From Candidatus Treponema excrementipullorum (GTDB lineage: Bacteria > Spirochaetota > Spirochaetia > Treponematales > Treponemataceae): 23,481 nt of DNA. The position numbers and the translations under genes are program-made. The notes beneath the pieces were generated by a model. The model did not search any database, was not told where the DNA came from, and saw only the letters and a list, made by a program, of their open reading frames with translations. The stretch is taken from the NCBI GenBank assembly GCA_018883625.1, contig JAHLFV010000157.1, positions 1 to 23,481 on the forward strand, written 5' to 3'. Below, piece after piece: positions 1 through 7,148 of this stretch (positions are counted from its first letter, which is position 1; the number at the start of each line of letters is the position of its first letter).

Positions 1-360
1 GTTTTTATGAAAACTGTGGGACAGGGATTGATTTCAGGAACACTGTTTTCTTACGTGTTTGTATTTTCTGCCGCCGGGTCTTTTGCTTCTGCCCTAGGAA
101 TGGGATCTTTTTATTACCTGTTTGTATATAAAAAAAGCAATCCCGTCATGGGTTTTGTAGGGCTGAGCCTTATAGGAGCTTTGTGTAATAATATGGCTCA
201 ATTGGTTGTGGCCCAATATATGATTTTCGGGGCAGGGACTTTGTATATAGCTCCTCTTTTACTTTGTACCGGAACCGTAACGGGACTTTTATTGGGACTT
301 TTTGCGGAAAAATTTACAAAAGTTTCCCGTTGGTATAGTTCGTTGGAGGATGTCTTATGA
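1..360 (+). CDS. Gx-transporter / heptaprenyl-diphosphate-synthase component I-like membrane protein, 5' partial
   Basis: The reading frame is open to the left edge of the window (GTT TTT before the ATG at 7), so the true start probably lies outside. About 117 residues are visible. The stretch GQGLISGTLFSYVF near the start, followed by AGSFASAL, matches what I recall of the C-terminal half of the Gx_transp family (roughly 165-180 residues in full). These are very hydrophobic proteins related to ECF transporter S-components. The historical name heptaprenyl diphosphate synthase component I is probably misleading. At least three membrane segments are visible (about residues 8-40, 48-70 and 76-100). 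The stop overlaps the start of the next gene by 4 bases (ATGA), which implies translational coupling. The substrate is unknown. Confidence 0.7.
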   Translation, partial: VFMKTVGQGLISGTLFSYVFVFSAAGSFASALGMGSFYYLFVYKKSNPVMGFVGLSLIGALCNNMAQLVVAQYMIFGAGTLYIAPLLLCTGTVTGLLLGLFAEKFTKVSRWYSSLEDVL

Positions 361-998
361 AACTTCCCTGCTCTGTTGCAAAAAAAACAGCTGATTTTTG
401 GAATAGGTTGATTTCTCCTTCTTTGCTTTTCATAACCGTTATGCTTTGTTTTCCCGCATATCTTTTTCAGGAAAATTTGCAGATACTGGCAGGGGAGATG
501 TTGTTTTTTTTGCTGTTGGCACTTACTAAAAGAGGCAAGATAAGGATTCTGACAGGGGTTTTTATTATTTTAGGTGTTACTTTTTTCTCTCTGTTTTCTC
601 CCTATGGAAAGGTTTTGTTCTACATAAGTAGCTTTTCTGTTACTCAAGGTGCTTTGGAAACAGGTTTACATCGGGGTTTATCTCTTACAGGAATGGTTTT
701 TTTGTCTCAACTGGCAGTGACTCCCAAACTCCGATTACCGGGAAAAGTTGGTGCTTTTATGGCACAAATGTTTTGGTATCTGGAAGCTTTGGGGCAAGAG
801 GCTCTTGCGTTGAAAAAGGGACGTATTCTTACTGCCATAGATCAGCGTCTGTATGAAGTCTACTGGGAGGAAAAGGAAGAAACAGGTTCTTCTGTGGTGA
901 CAGAAACACAGCCGATATTTTCTTTATCCGGGGTCGTTTTTTCCCTTTTAATGTTCGGGATTTTATATTTCTTACTTTTTTATCCGATTTTGCACTAA
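357..998 (+). CDS. Hydrophobic membrane protein, EcfT-like (possible ECF transporter T component)
   Basis: This 213-residue protein is translationally coupled to the preceding Gx-transporter-like gene (ATGA overlap). Hydrophobic segments lie at about residues 20-36, 42-57, 62-84 and 108-122, with a final one near 190-210. Between them is a charged stretch (about 148-175, including ALKKGRIL and WEEKEE). The arrangement of membrane segments, the GLHRGLSL motif and a cytoplasmic charged helix resemble EcfT/CbiQ-type transmembrane couplers, but the match is weak. Partnering an S-component-like Gx protein would suit a T component; no ATPase gene is visible in the window. It could instead be a lineage-specific membrane protein of unknown role. 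The start is fixed by the overlap with the upstream gene. Confidence 0.6.
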   Translation: MKLPCSVAKKTADFWNRLISPSLLFITVMLCFPAYLFQENLQILAGEMLFFLLLALTKRGKIRILTGVFIILGVTFFSLFSPYGKVLFYISSFSVTQGALETGLHRGLSLTGMVFLSQLAVTPKLRLPGKVGAFMAQMFWYLEALGQEALALKKGRILTAIDQRLYEVYWEEKEETGSSVVTETQPIFSLSGVVFSLLMFGILYFLLFYPILH

Positions 999-1056
999 AT
1001 CCTTTAAAAAGCTTCGAAAAGGCATTATCATGATAGGTAATTAAAGGAGGCCGGAT

Positions 1057-1113
1057 ATGGGACTTTTTTCCAAAAAAGAGACAATCTTCAAAGAGAAAAA
1101 TAAAGAGTTGTGA
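1057..1113 (+). CDS. Possible 18-residue small protein with a strong ribosome binding site
   Basis: An ATG at 1057 is preceded, with a 6-base gap, by AAAGGAGG (1043-1050), one of the best Shine-Dalgarno sequences in the window. The frame reads MGLFSKKETIFKEKNKEL and ends with TGA at 1111-1113. The peptide is Lys/Glu-rich after a short hydrophobic start. A perfect 10-base palindrome TATCATGATA (1026-1035) lies just upstream, and a strong terminator follows at 1136-1188. I recognise no family. It could be a real small protein, the 5' remnant of a longer gene that began MGLFSKK, or chance. The ribosome binding site is the main argument for translation. Confidence 0.35.
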   Translation: MGLFSKKETIFKEKNKEL

Positions 1114-1135
1114 TAACGTTGTTTGCATATAAAGG

Positions 1136-1188
1136 ACACCTATTTCACGGAGTTAGGATATTGTCTGTGAAGTAGGTGTATTTTTTTT
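1136..1188 (+). terminator. Rho-independent terminator
   Basis: A 16-base-pair stem (1136-1151 with 1164-1179, two G-U pairs), a 12-base loop and a run of eight T (1181-1188). It closes the Gx/EcfT-like operon and the small ORF and separates them from the ABC exporter gene. Confidence 0.9.
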
Positions 1189-1230
1189 ATCCCATAGAAG
1201 ATAAAATATACTGTTTAAAGTGACGATTTT

Positions 1231-1239
1231 TGGTATAAT
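1231..1239 (+). promoter_or_regulatory. Extended -10 promoter for the ABC exporter gene
   Basis: TGGTATAAT is a perfect extended -10 (TGnTATAAT). A recognisable -35 is weak (CTGTTT at 1211-1216, 17-base spacer). Transcription would start near 1246 and give a short leader that still contains the AAAGGA ribosome binding site for the ATG at 1261. The terminator just upstream makes an independent promoter here necessary. Confidence 0.55.
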
Positions 1240-1260
1240 TTTTACAAAAGGAATGTGTAC

Positions 1261-2994
1261 ATGAAACAAAATACTTTGTCTGATTTAAAACTGTTTTTTT
1301 CTTATTTCAAACCTCATAAAGGTCTTTTTATTTTAGATATGTGCTGTGCCGCTTTGATTGCTTTGGTAGAATTGGCTTTCCCTGTTTTAACTCGGTATAC
1401 CATCAATGAACTGCTACCTGGAAATCTTTACAAAGCTTTTTTTTCCATGATTGCTTTTATGGCGGGAATATATATGCTTCATACTATTGCAAATTATCTG
1501 GTAACGTATTTGGGGCATTTATTCGGTGTGAAAGTTGAAAGCGACATGCGCCGAGACCTTTTTGCTCATGTGGAAAGACAAAGTTATACTTTTTTTGACA
1601 ACAACAGAACCGGTCATATTATGTCCCGTATCACTCATGATTTGTTTGAAATAACGGAACTTGCTCATCACGGACCGGAAGATGTGTTTATTTCCGTAGC
1701 CACTCTCATTGGCTCCTTTGTAATTATGCTTTCTATTCGATGGGAATTAGCCGTTATTGTATTTTCTGTTTTGCCTATATCGATTGTATATGTCATGATG
1801 TCCCGAAAAACATTAAATGGTCGCTCTCGGGTGGTGAAGGAAAGAACAGCCGCCATTAATGCAAATATTGAATCAAGTATTTCAGGGGCTCGAGTGACCA
1901 AGGTGTTTACAAACGAAGACTTTGAAAACGAAAAATTCGGCGAAGAAAATAATACCTATGTAGAGGCCAAGGGGAGTTTTTACAAAACCATGGCGGCTTT
2001 TCACAGTAAAATTATTTTTATTACCAACAGCATGAATGTATTGGTTTTGGCTGTAGGCGGATACTTAATTATGAAAGGTCGGATGAATTTGGCAGATCTC
2101 ATCGCTGCAAATCTTTTTGTTTCGACTTTTGTACAGCCTATTCGCCGATTGTCACTGTTTGTGGAACAATATACCGTGGGGATGGCAGGTTTCCGTCGGT
2201 TTGTGGAACTGATGAATACCCACTATGAAACCCCGGAGTTGCCGGGTGCGGAAGAGTTACCGCCGGTACAGGGATTTATACAATACAATGATGTGTCTTT
2301 TTCCTACAATAATAGCAATAAAATCTTGGATAAAGTAAGTTTTTCTGTAGAACCGGGACAAAAAGTTGCCTTTGTGGGTCCTTCCGGCGGTGGGAAAACA
2401 ACATTGTGCCATTTGTTACCGCGATTTTACGAAATAAGTGGCGGTTCCATCACAATTGACGGTAAGGACATCCGTACCGTAACAGTAGAATCACTACGGC
2501 GACAAATCGGGTTGGTGCAACAGGATGTGTTTTTATTTGCCGGAACAATTCGGGAGAATATCGCTTACGGTAAAATCGACGCAACGGAAGAAGAAATTCA
2601 GGCTGCAGCCAAGCGGGCCGATATTCACGATGCTATTATGAAAATGCCTCAGGGGTATGATACAGTGGTAGGGGAACGGGGTATGAAACTTTCCGGTGGA
2701 CAAAAACAACGGATTTCCATTGCCCGAATATTTTTGAAAAATCCTCCTATTCTTATCCTTGATGAAGCAACCTCTGCTTTGGATACGTCCACGGAAATCA
2801 AAATACAAAAAGCTTTTGACGATTTATCGGTGGGAAGAACAACATTGGTAATAGCCCATCGGTTGTCTACAATAAAAAATGCGCAAAAAATCTTGGTGGT
2901 AACTGATGAAGGAATCGTTGCGTCAGGTAGTCATGAAGAGTTGTTATCTCAAGGCGGCCTGTATAAATCACTTTATGAAGCTCAATACTTGTAA
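1261..2994 (+). CDS. ABC exporter half-transporter (fused membrane and ATPase domains, MsbA/MdlB-like)
   Basis: This 577-residue protein is a classical type IV ABC exporter half, expected to work as a homodimer in the inner membrane. Residues about 15-310 form the six-helix ABC membrane domain. The ATPase domain carries Walker A GPSGGGKTT (about 373-381), Q-loop VQQD, signature LSGGQKQR (about 477), Walker B ILILDEATSALD (about 497-508) and H-loop IAHRLS. All catalytic residues are present. Length is normal for the family. A GTG at 1255 is in frame but sits too close to the AAAGGA site (1247-1252); the ATG at 1261 has an 8-base gap and is preferred. It stands alone between a terminator and the envelope operon. 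The substrate (lipid, peptide or drug) cannot be read from the sequence. Confidence 0.9.
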   Translation: MKQNTLSDLKLFFSYFKPHKGLFILDMCCAALIALVELAFPVLTRYTINELLPGNLYKAFFSMIAFMAGIYMLHTIANYLVTYLGHLFGVKVESDMRRDLFAHVERQSYTFFDNNRTGHIMSRITHDLFEITELAHHGPEDVFISVATLIGSFVIMLSIRWELAVIVFSVLPISIVYVMMSRKTLNGRSRVVKERTAAINANIESSISGARVTKVFTNEDFENEKFGEENNTYVEAKGSFYKTMAAFHSKIIFITNSMNVLVLAVGGYLIMKGRMNLADLIAANLFVSTFVQPIRRLSLFVEQYTVGMAGFRRFVELMNTHYETPELPGAEELPPVQGFIQYNDVSFSYNNSNKILDKVSFSVEPGQKVAFVGPSGGGKTTLCHLLPRFYEISGGSITIDGKDIRTVTVESLRRQIGLVQQDVFLFAGTIRENIAYGKIDATEEEIQAAAKRADIHDAIMKMPQGYDTVVGERGMKLSGGQKQRISIARIFLKNPPILILDEATSALDTSTEIKIQKAFDDLSVGRTTLVIAHRLSTIKNAQKILVVTDEGIVASGSHEELLSQGGLYKSLYEAQYL

Positions 2995-3004
2995 AGTAGT
3001 AATG

Positions 3005-3018
3005 TATGGTTTACCATA
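3005..3018. promoter_or_regulatory. Perfect inverted repeat upstream of the SH3-M48-cyclase operon (possible operator)
   Basis: TATGGT-TT-ACCATA is a perfect 6+6 inverted repeat 25 bases before the start of the SH3 protein gene. A related repeat with the same ACCAT core, TACCAT-TCT-ATGGTA, lies at 6629-6643 at the far end of the operon, in front of the XRE regulator gene. Function is inferred. Confidence 0.35.
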
Positions 3019-3043
3019 GAAATATGTATAACAGGAGGGTAAT

Positions 3044-3532
3044 ATGAAGAAAAAAGGTTTATTGCTTGCAGTTTGTTTGCTTACAGGTTTTGTAGTTTTT
3101 GCCAAGCCCGGCGATCGCATGTATGTAAGCGTACAAGATTGCAAGGTAAAATCAGGTACAGGATTTTTTGCTTCTACTGTGGGTAATTTGTATTATGGGG
3201 ATGAAATCAGAGTTGTAACGGAAAAAGGTAAGTGGGTTGAAGTATCTGGTGTATCTCTTGTTTCAAAGAAAGAGGTTAAGGGCTGGGTTCCTTCTGATGT
3301 TCTTACAAAGAAAAAAATCGTTGCACAAAACGGAAAAGCCGGTGTTTCTGCTTCTGCCGAAGAATTGGCTCTTGCGGGTAAAGGGTTTTCTGCAGAAATT
3401 GAGGGAGCTTTCAGTAAAGGGGCTAAGGCTCAGGCTTATGCCGTGGTGGACAGAGTTGAAAGTATAAAGGTTTTGGAAGCTCAACTGAGAGACTTTATTC
3501 AGGAAGGTGCTCTTAATGAGGGGGAAGAATAA
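3044..3532 (+). CDS. Exported bacterial SH3-like domain protein
   Basis: A 162-residue protein with a clear N-terminal signal peptide (MKKK, hydrophobic core to about residue 18, cleavage near FA-KP at 20-21), so it is periplasmic or envelope-exposed. Residues about 26-90 look like a bacterial SH3 domain: VKSGTGFFASTVGNLYYGD, then RVVTEKGKWVEV and GWVPSDVL. Such domains usually bind peptidoglycan or peptide ligands. The rest (about 100-160) is Ala/Glu-rich and probably helical. The ribosome binding site AGGAGGG (3033-3039) fits the ATG. The stop overlaps the next start (TAATG), so it is translationally coupled to the M48 protease, for which it may act as an envelope partner. Confidence 0.8.
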   Translation: MKKKGLLLAVCLLTGFVVFAKPGDRMYVSVQDCKVKSGTGFFASTVGNLYYGDEIRVVTEKGKWVEVSGVSLVSKKEVKGWVPSDVLTKKKIVAQNGKAGVSASAEELALAGKGFSAEIEGAFSKGAKAQAYAVVDRVESIKVLEAQLRDFIQEGALNEGEE

Positions 3533-4437
3533 TGAAAAAGCTATTGATTAATACAGTCCTATTTTCTTTTTTAACTCTACTTTTTATTTCCTGTTCCACT
3601 ATGCAGGGACTGGGAGCTATGACTGCTGCGGTAGGGGCTGCCTTTGATGCACCGATTCTGACAGCGGTAGGTACAAGCACAGCTTCAATTGCAAGAGCAT
3701 CTGAAGCCATAACTCCGGAACAGGAGTATTATATCGGTCGAGGTGTTGCAGCTTCTATTGCAGACACATACAAGGTAGCCAATAAGCCCCAGGTAGAAGC
3801 TTATTTGAATTCTATCTGTCAAACCTTGGTTATTAATTCGGAACGTCCTGTTATTTTTAACGGATATCATGTAGCAGTTTTGGATACGGATGAAATCAAT
3901 GCTTTTGCAACTTCCGGCGGTCATATTTTTATTACAAAAGGATTATTGCAATGTACTGATAACGAAGACAGCTTAGCCGCTGTTATAGCTCACGAGGTCG
4001 CCCATATTCAACTTATGCACGGTATCGGAGCAATAAAAACAAGCAGAATTTCAGAGGCAGTACTGGTTTCTGCCGGCAGTTCTTTAGCAGCCCTCACTAC
4101 GGGAGATGCCCAAGCTGTTCTCAATGCTTACGACAACTCCATAAATGATATTATAACAACCATGGTAAACAAAGGATATTCCAAGTCTCAGGAATTTGAT
4201 GCGGATACTTTGGCATTACAGTTAATGGATGATGCAGGATACGATCCCTACGCCATGATAGATATGTTAAACTTATTGGATACACGACTGGGAAAATCTT
4301 CTGGTGGCTTTGGATCAACTCATCCTTCTGCCAAGGACAGATTAAAGAATGTAAACAAAGAGCTTAAAAATTATACTGAGAAAGATATAGTAGAGGCTCG
4401 TACTGCACGGTTCTCTAAAAACATGAGTACATTGTAG
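3532..4437 (+). CDS. M48-family zinc metalloprotease lipoprotein
   Basis: 301 residues. The N-terminus is a lipoprotein signal with lipobox LFISC, so Cys21 should be lipidated. The M48 catalytic motif HEVAH is at residues 154-158, and the third zinc-ligand region is EFDAD (221-225). The family's late His motif is present as STHPS (around 262-266). These features place it with periplasmic M48 proteases such as BepA/LoiP, which act in outer-membrane protein quality control. There is no TPR extension, so it is a short LoiP-like form. The gene lies between an exported SH3 protein (TAATG overlap) and a CHASE2 adenylate cyclase (19-base gap), suggesting a shared envelope function. All catalytic residues are intact. 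Confidence 0.9.
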   Translation: MKKLLINTVLFSFLTLLFISCSTMQGLGAMTAAVGAAFDAPILTAVGTSTASIARASEAITPEQEYYIGRGVAASIADTYKVANKPQVEAYLNSICQTLVINSERPVIFNGYHVAVLDTDEINAFATSGGHIFITKGLLQCTDNEDSLAAVIAHEVAHIQLMHGIGAIKTSRISEAVLVSAGSSLAALTTGDAQAVLNAYDNSINDIITTMVNKGYSKSQEFDADTLALQLMDDAGYDPYAMIDMLNLLDTRLGKSSGGFGSTHPSAKDRLKNVNKELKNYTEKDIVEARTARFSKNMSTL

Positions 4438-4456
4438 CTTTTGTAAGGAGGGGAAG

Positions 4457-6598
4457 GTGTCTGTAAAAAAAATTGTATTGCGATGTCTTATTCTTACGGT
4501 TATTGCTTGGCTTTGTGCTTTTGGGGCTTTTTATTTAGGTTTTTTGGAAAGCTTAGAGAATGTAACCTATGATGACAGAATGATACGTACTTCTAAATAT
4601 GTCCGTCCTTCGGAAGATGTGTGTGTTGTATTACTGGATCAAGCCAGTTTGGATTGGGGCTATGAGGAATTTGGATGGAGTTGGCCGTGGCCTCGGAGTG
4701 CTTATGGAGATCTTGTCCGATTCTTTGATGCAGGCGACGCGGCTTCCGTGACTTTTGACGTATTGTTTACAGAACCTTCCTTCTACGGGGCTGATGACGA
4801 TAAAAATTTTCAACAAGCTTGTGACGATTTTGGAAAAGTTATACAGACCGTTTTTTTTGACAGAGAAAAAGGCAATACAGACGGCTGGCTAGAAAATGCA
4901 CCGACCCCTCTTATTGAAATATCTCCCGGTGTTTTTGACAAAGTTCCTGTAATTCCGTCTGAAGATAAAGCTTTGTTTCCCATCTCCGAACTGGCCGGTA
5001 GTGCTGCGATTATGGGAAATATTAACAGCTTTCCCGACGCTGACGGTGTAATAAGACGGGCAACTTTAGGCAGACAGTGGAATGGCAGTTTTATCCCTAC
5101 ATTGGGAGTTGCCTCTTTGTTCTTGGAAGAGCAGGAGTCAGATAGAGAGGTTCCCTATGTTTTAGAGCCTTATAGCGGAGAAGAAAGCCAGTTGCTACGG
5201 TTTCCGAGAGATGGGGTAGAAGGATATGCGCCCTACAGCATAGCCCACATATTGCAAAGTTATTATGCGTATCAAAACGGGAAAGAAGGAGTGTTGCTTC
5301 CATCTGATTTTGAAAATCAGCATATTATTTTTGGGTATTTTGCTCCCGGACTTTTTGATATTTGTGCCACTCCCGTAGATTCTGCATTTCCCGGTGTAGG
5401 GGTTCATATCGTTCAGTTGGATAATATTCTTACTTCACGGTTTTTACACAAAACTTCCTTGGGGGTCAGTGCCCTATTGCTTTTATTCTTGGGGCTTTTG
5501 GGTGTTGTTCCCGTAACATTGGCAGAAATGTATCCGTCAAAAAGACACTCATTGATAACTTCGATAGTGTATTTTATTCTTTCCGGTGTTCTCTATTATG
5601 TTTTATCTTACGTGATTTTCCATGCCGGAGTGGTTGTTCCTGTTGTTCCCGGTTTGCTTGCTCTGGGTATAGGGTTTGCCTTTGCTTTGATAGTAGGTTA
5701 TCGTCAAGAAGGACGACAGAGACGATATTTGAAATCTGCCTTCAAGCAATATTTGAGCCCTGTAGTTATAGAAGATTTGATTGCTCACCCTGAAAGATTG
5801 CGATTAGGGGGAGAACGGCGAAGAATCAGCATTTATTTTTCCGACGTTCAAGGATTCACGTCTATTTCAGAAAATTTGGATCCGGCAAGTTTAACTTCTC
5901 TTCTAAACGATTATCTGTCGGAAATGTCAGATATCATTTTGCAGTCCGGGGGAACCATAGATAAATACGAAGGTGATGCCATTATTGCATTTTGGAATGC
6001 TCCTGTTGAGCAGGAAAATCACAGTGTGAGAGCTTTGGAAGCTGCAGTAGCTTGCCAAGAACGTTTGGCTGAGTTACGTCCCGAATTGGAAAAACGTGCC
6101 GGACGACCTTTTTACATGCGAATAGGATTAAATACCGGCGATGCGGTAGTGGGTAATATGGGATCCCGTAATCGCTTTGACTACACTATGTTGGGGGATG
6201 CAGTCAATTTGGCAGCCCGTTTGGAAGGTTTAAACAAACAGTTTGGTACCTACTGCATGTGTACCGAAGAATCAAAAAAAGAGGCAGAACGGTACGGTAC
6301 GGTTTTAGCTTTTAGGGAATTGGGACGGGCTGCCGTTGTGGGTAAGTCAGAAGCTGTAACTATTTTTGAACCTATGTCAGCCCGTGTGTATCAAGAACGG
6401 CAGGAAATTTATAAAATCTTTGATACGGCATTGCAACTTTTTTATCAAGGAGATTTTGTTTCAGCTATTACAGAGTTTGAAAAAATCAAAGATAAAGATG
6501 TGACTGCCGTCAAATACATTGAAAAGTGTAAAGTTTTGCAAAGTACTTGGTCTGATATGAGTACTTGGAAAGGTGTGTGGGTGGCAACAGAAAAATAA
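4457..6598 (+). CDS. CHASE2-domain class III adenylate/guanylate cyclase
   Basis: A 713-residue membrane sensor cyclase. A signal-anchor helix (about 6-28) is followed by an extracytoplasmic CHASE2 domain (about 30-330, including PWPRSAYGDLV and FDVLFTEPS), three membrane helices (about 335-415) and a cytoplasmic class III cyclase domain (about 455-640). Metal-binding aspartates are D463 (YFSDVQGF) and D507 (KYEGDAIIAFW). Substrate-selecting K503 and D575 favour ATP, and the transition-state residues N584 and R588 are in VNLAARLE. A short helical tail follows (about 645-713). The start is GTG at 4457 with a good AAGGAGGGG site. It probably turns an envelope signal into cAMP; the co-transcribed protease and SH3 protein may be linked to that signal. 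Confidence 0.9.
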   Translation: MSVKKIVLRCLILTVIAWLCAFGAFYLGFLESLENVTYDDRMIRTSKYVRPSEDVCVVLLDQASLDWGYEEFGWSWPWPRSAYGDLVRFFDAGDAASVTFDVLFTEPSFYGADDDKNFQQACDDFGKVIQTVFFDREKGNTDGWLENAPTPLIEISPGVFDKVPVIPSEDKALFPISELAGSAAIMGNINSFPDADGVIRRATLGRQWNGSFIPTLGVASLFLEEQESDREVPYVLEPYSGEESQLLRFPRDGVEGYAPYSIAHILQSYYAYQNGKEGVLLPSDFENQHIIFGYFAPGLFDICATPVDSAFPGVGVHIVQLDNILTSRFLHKTSLGVSALLLLFLGLLGVVPVTLAEMYPSKRHSLITSIVYFILSGVLYYVLSYVIFHAGVVVPVVPGLLALGIGFAFALIVGYRQEGRQRRYLKSAFKQYLSPVVIEDLIAHPERLRLGGERRRISIYFSDVQGFTSISENLDPASLTSLLNDYLSEMSDIILQSGGTIDKYEGDAIIAFWNAPVEQENHSVRALEAAVACQERLAELRPELEKRAGRPFYMRIGLNTGDAVVGNMGSRNRFDYTMLGDAVNLAARLEGLNKQFGTYCMCTEESKKEAERYGTVLAFRELGRAAVVGKSEAVTIFEPMSARVYQERQEIYKIFDTALQLFYQGDFVSAITEFEKIKDKDVTAVKYIEKCKVLQSTWSDMSTWKGVWVATEK

Positions 6599-6628
6599 AT
6601 ACTCATATATCAGTATTAAAATGATATT

Positions 6629-6643
6629 TACCATTCTATGGTA
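6629..6643. promoter_or_regulatory. Perfect inverted repeat upstream of the XRE regulator gene (possible operator)
   Basis: TACCAT-TCT-ATGGTA, 6+6 bases, between the cyclase stop and the XRE start. It overlaps a possible -10 (TATTAT, 6642-6647), so a bound protein could block transcription. It shares the ACCAT/ATGGT core with the repeat at 3005-3018, with the half-sites turned the other way round. Confidence 0.35.
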
Positions 6644-6684
6644 TTATTTTCCCTAATACACCCATTCTTGAGTACTCTCTAGTT

Positions 6685-7014
6685 ATGGGATTTAGGGAAA
6701 ATTTAAAGGATGAATTAAAATATCAAGACATAAAAGTAAAAGAGTTGGCAGAAAAATCTGGAATATCAAAACGTACCATTGATCATTACCTTGCTTCAAG
6801 AAGCACCATTCCTCAGGCAGAAGCTGCTGTGAAAATTGCCCAGGTTTTGGATGTCAGCGTTGAATACCTTGTAACGGGAACAGAAAGTAGTGTCCCTAAA
6901 TCCATAAAGCCAGAAGTTGTGGATTTGATAACAGAAATAAATCGCCTTCCTCCGGAAGATTTTGAATTGGTAAAAAACTTTGTTATGCGACTGAAACGAA
7001 CTGTACGTTATTGA
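6685..7014 (+). CDS. Small XRE/Cro-type HTH transcriptional regulator
   Basis: 109 residues. The N-terminal part (about 5-65) is a Cro/C1-type helix-turn-helix: VKELAEKSGISKRTIDHYL, then the later helices with AVKIAQVLDVSVEYLVTG, which matches the HTH_3 pattern closely. The C-terminal 45 residues (EVVDLITEINRLPPEDFELV) form a short helical segment that could mediate dimerisation. No good ribosome binding site precedes the ATG at 6685, so translation may be weak or the message close to leaderless. It follows the cyclase gene by 86 bases with no terminator between. The inverted repeat at 6629-6643 is a plausible autoregulatory site. Targets are unknown. Confidence 0.8.
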   Translation: MGFRENLKDELKYQDIKVKELAEKSGISKRTIDHYLASRSTIPQAEAAVKIAQVLDVSVEYLVTGTESSVPKSIKPEVVDLITEINRLPPEDFELVKNFVMRLKRTVRY

Positions 7015-7097
7015 TGTGAGGTCATCTGTTGCTGATGATTGTACCTGTAGGTTGTTAATAGCTCATCTCTGTAATACAAAAAAGTCTGTCCTGTGAG

Positions 7098-7142
7098 TTT
7101 TCGTTTTTTACTCTTGGCGTATAGTATTCTTTCCTATATACT
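7098..7142 (+). promoter_or_regulatory. Candidate promoter(s) for ettA
   Basis: Two overlapping possibilities exist. TTTTCG (7098-7103) with TATAGT (7120-7125) and a 16-base spacer would leave a leader containing the GGAG site (7143-7146). TTGGCG (7114-7119) with TATACT (7137-7142) and an exact 17-base spacer would start transcription almost at the ATG. The first is more compatible with ribosome binding. The rest of the 134-base gap shows nothing clear. Confidence 0.3.
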
Positions 7143-7148
7143 GGAGTT

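Noticed and set aside
829..1128. 99-codon minus-strand ORF over the end of the EcfT-like gene
   Set aside because: It overlaps a real gene end and the small ORF with its strong ribosome binding site; no family resemblance.
1255..1260. GTG start for the ABC exporter at 1255
   Set aside because: Only two bases separate it from AAGGA (1248-1252); the ATG at 1261 is correctly spaced.
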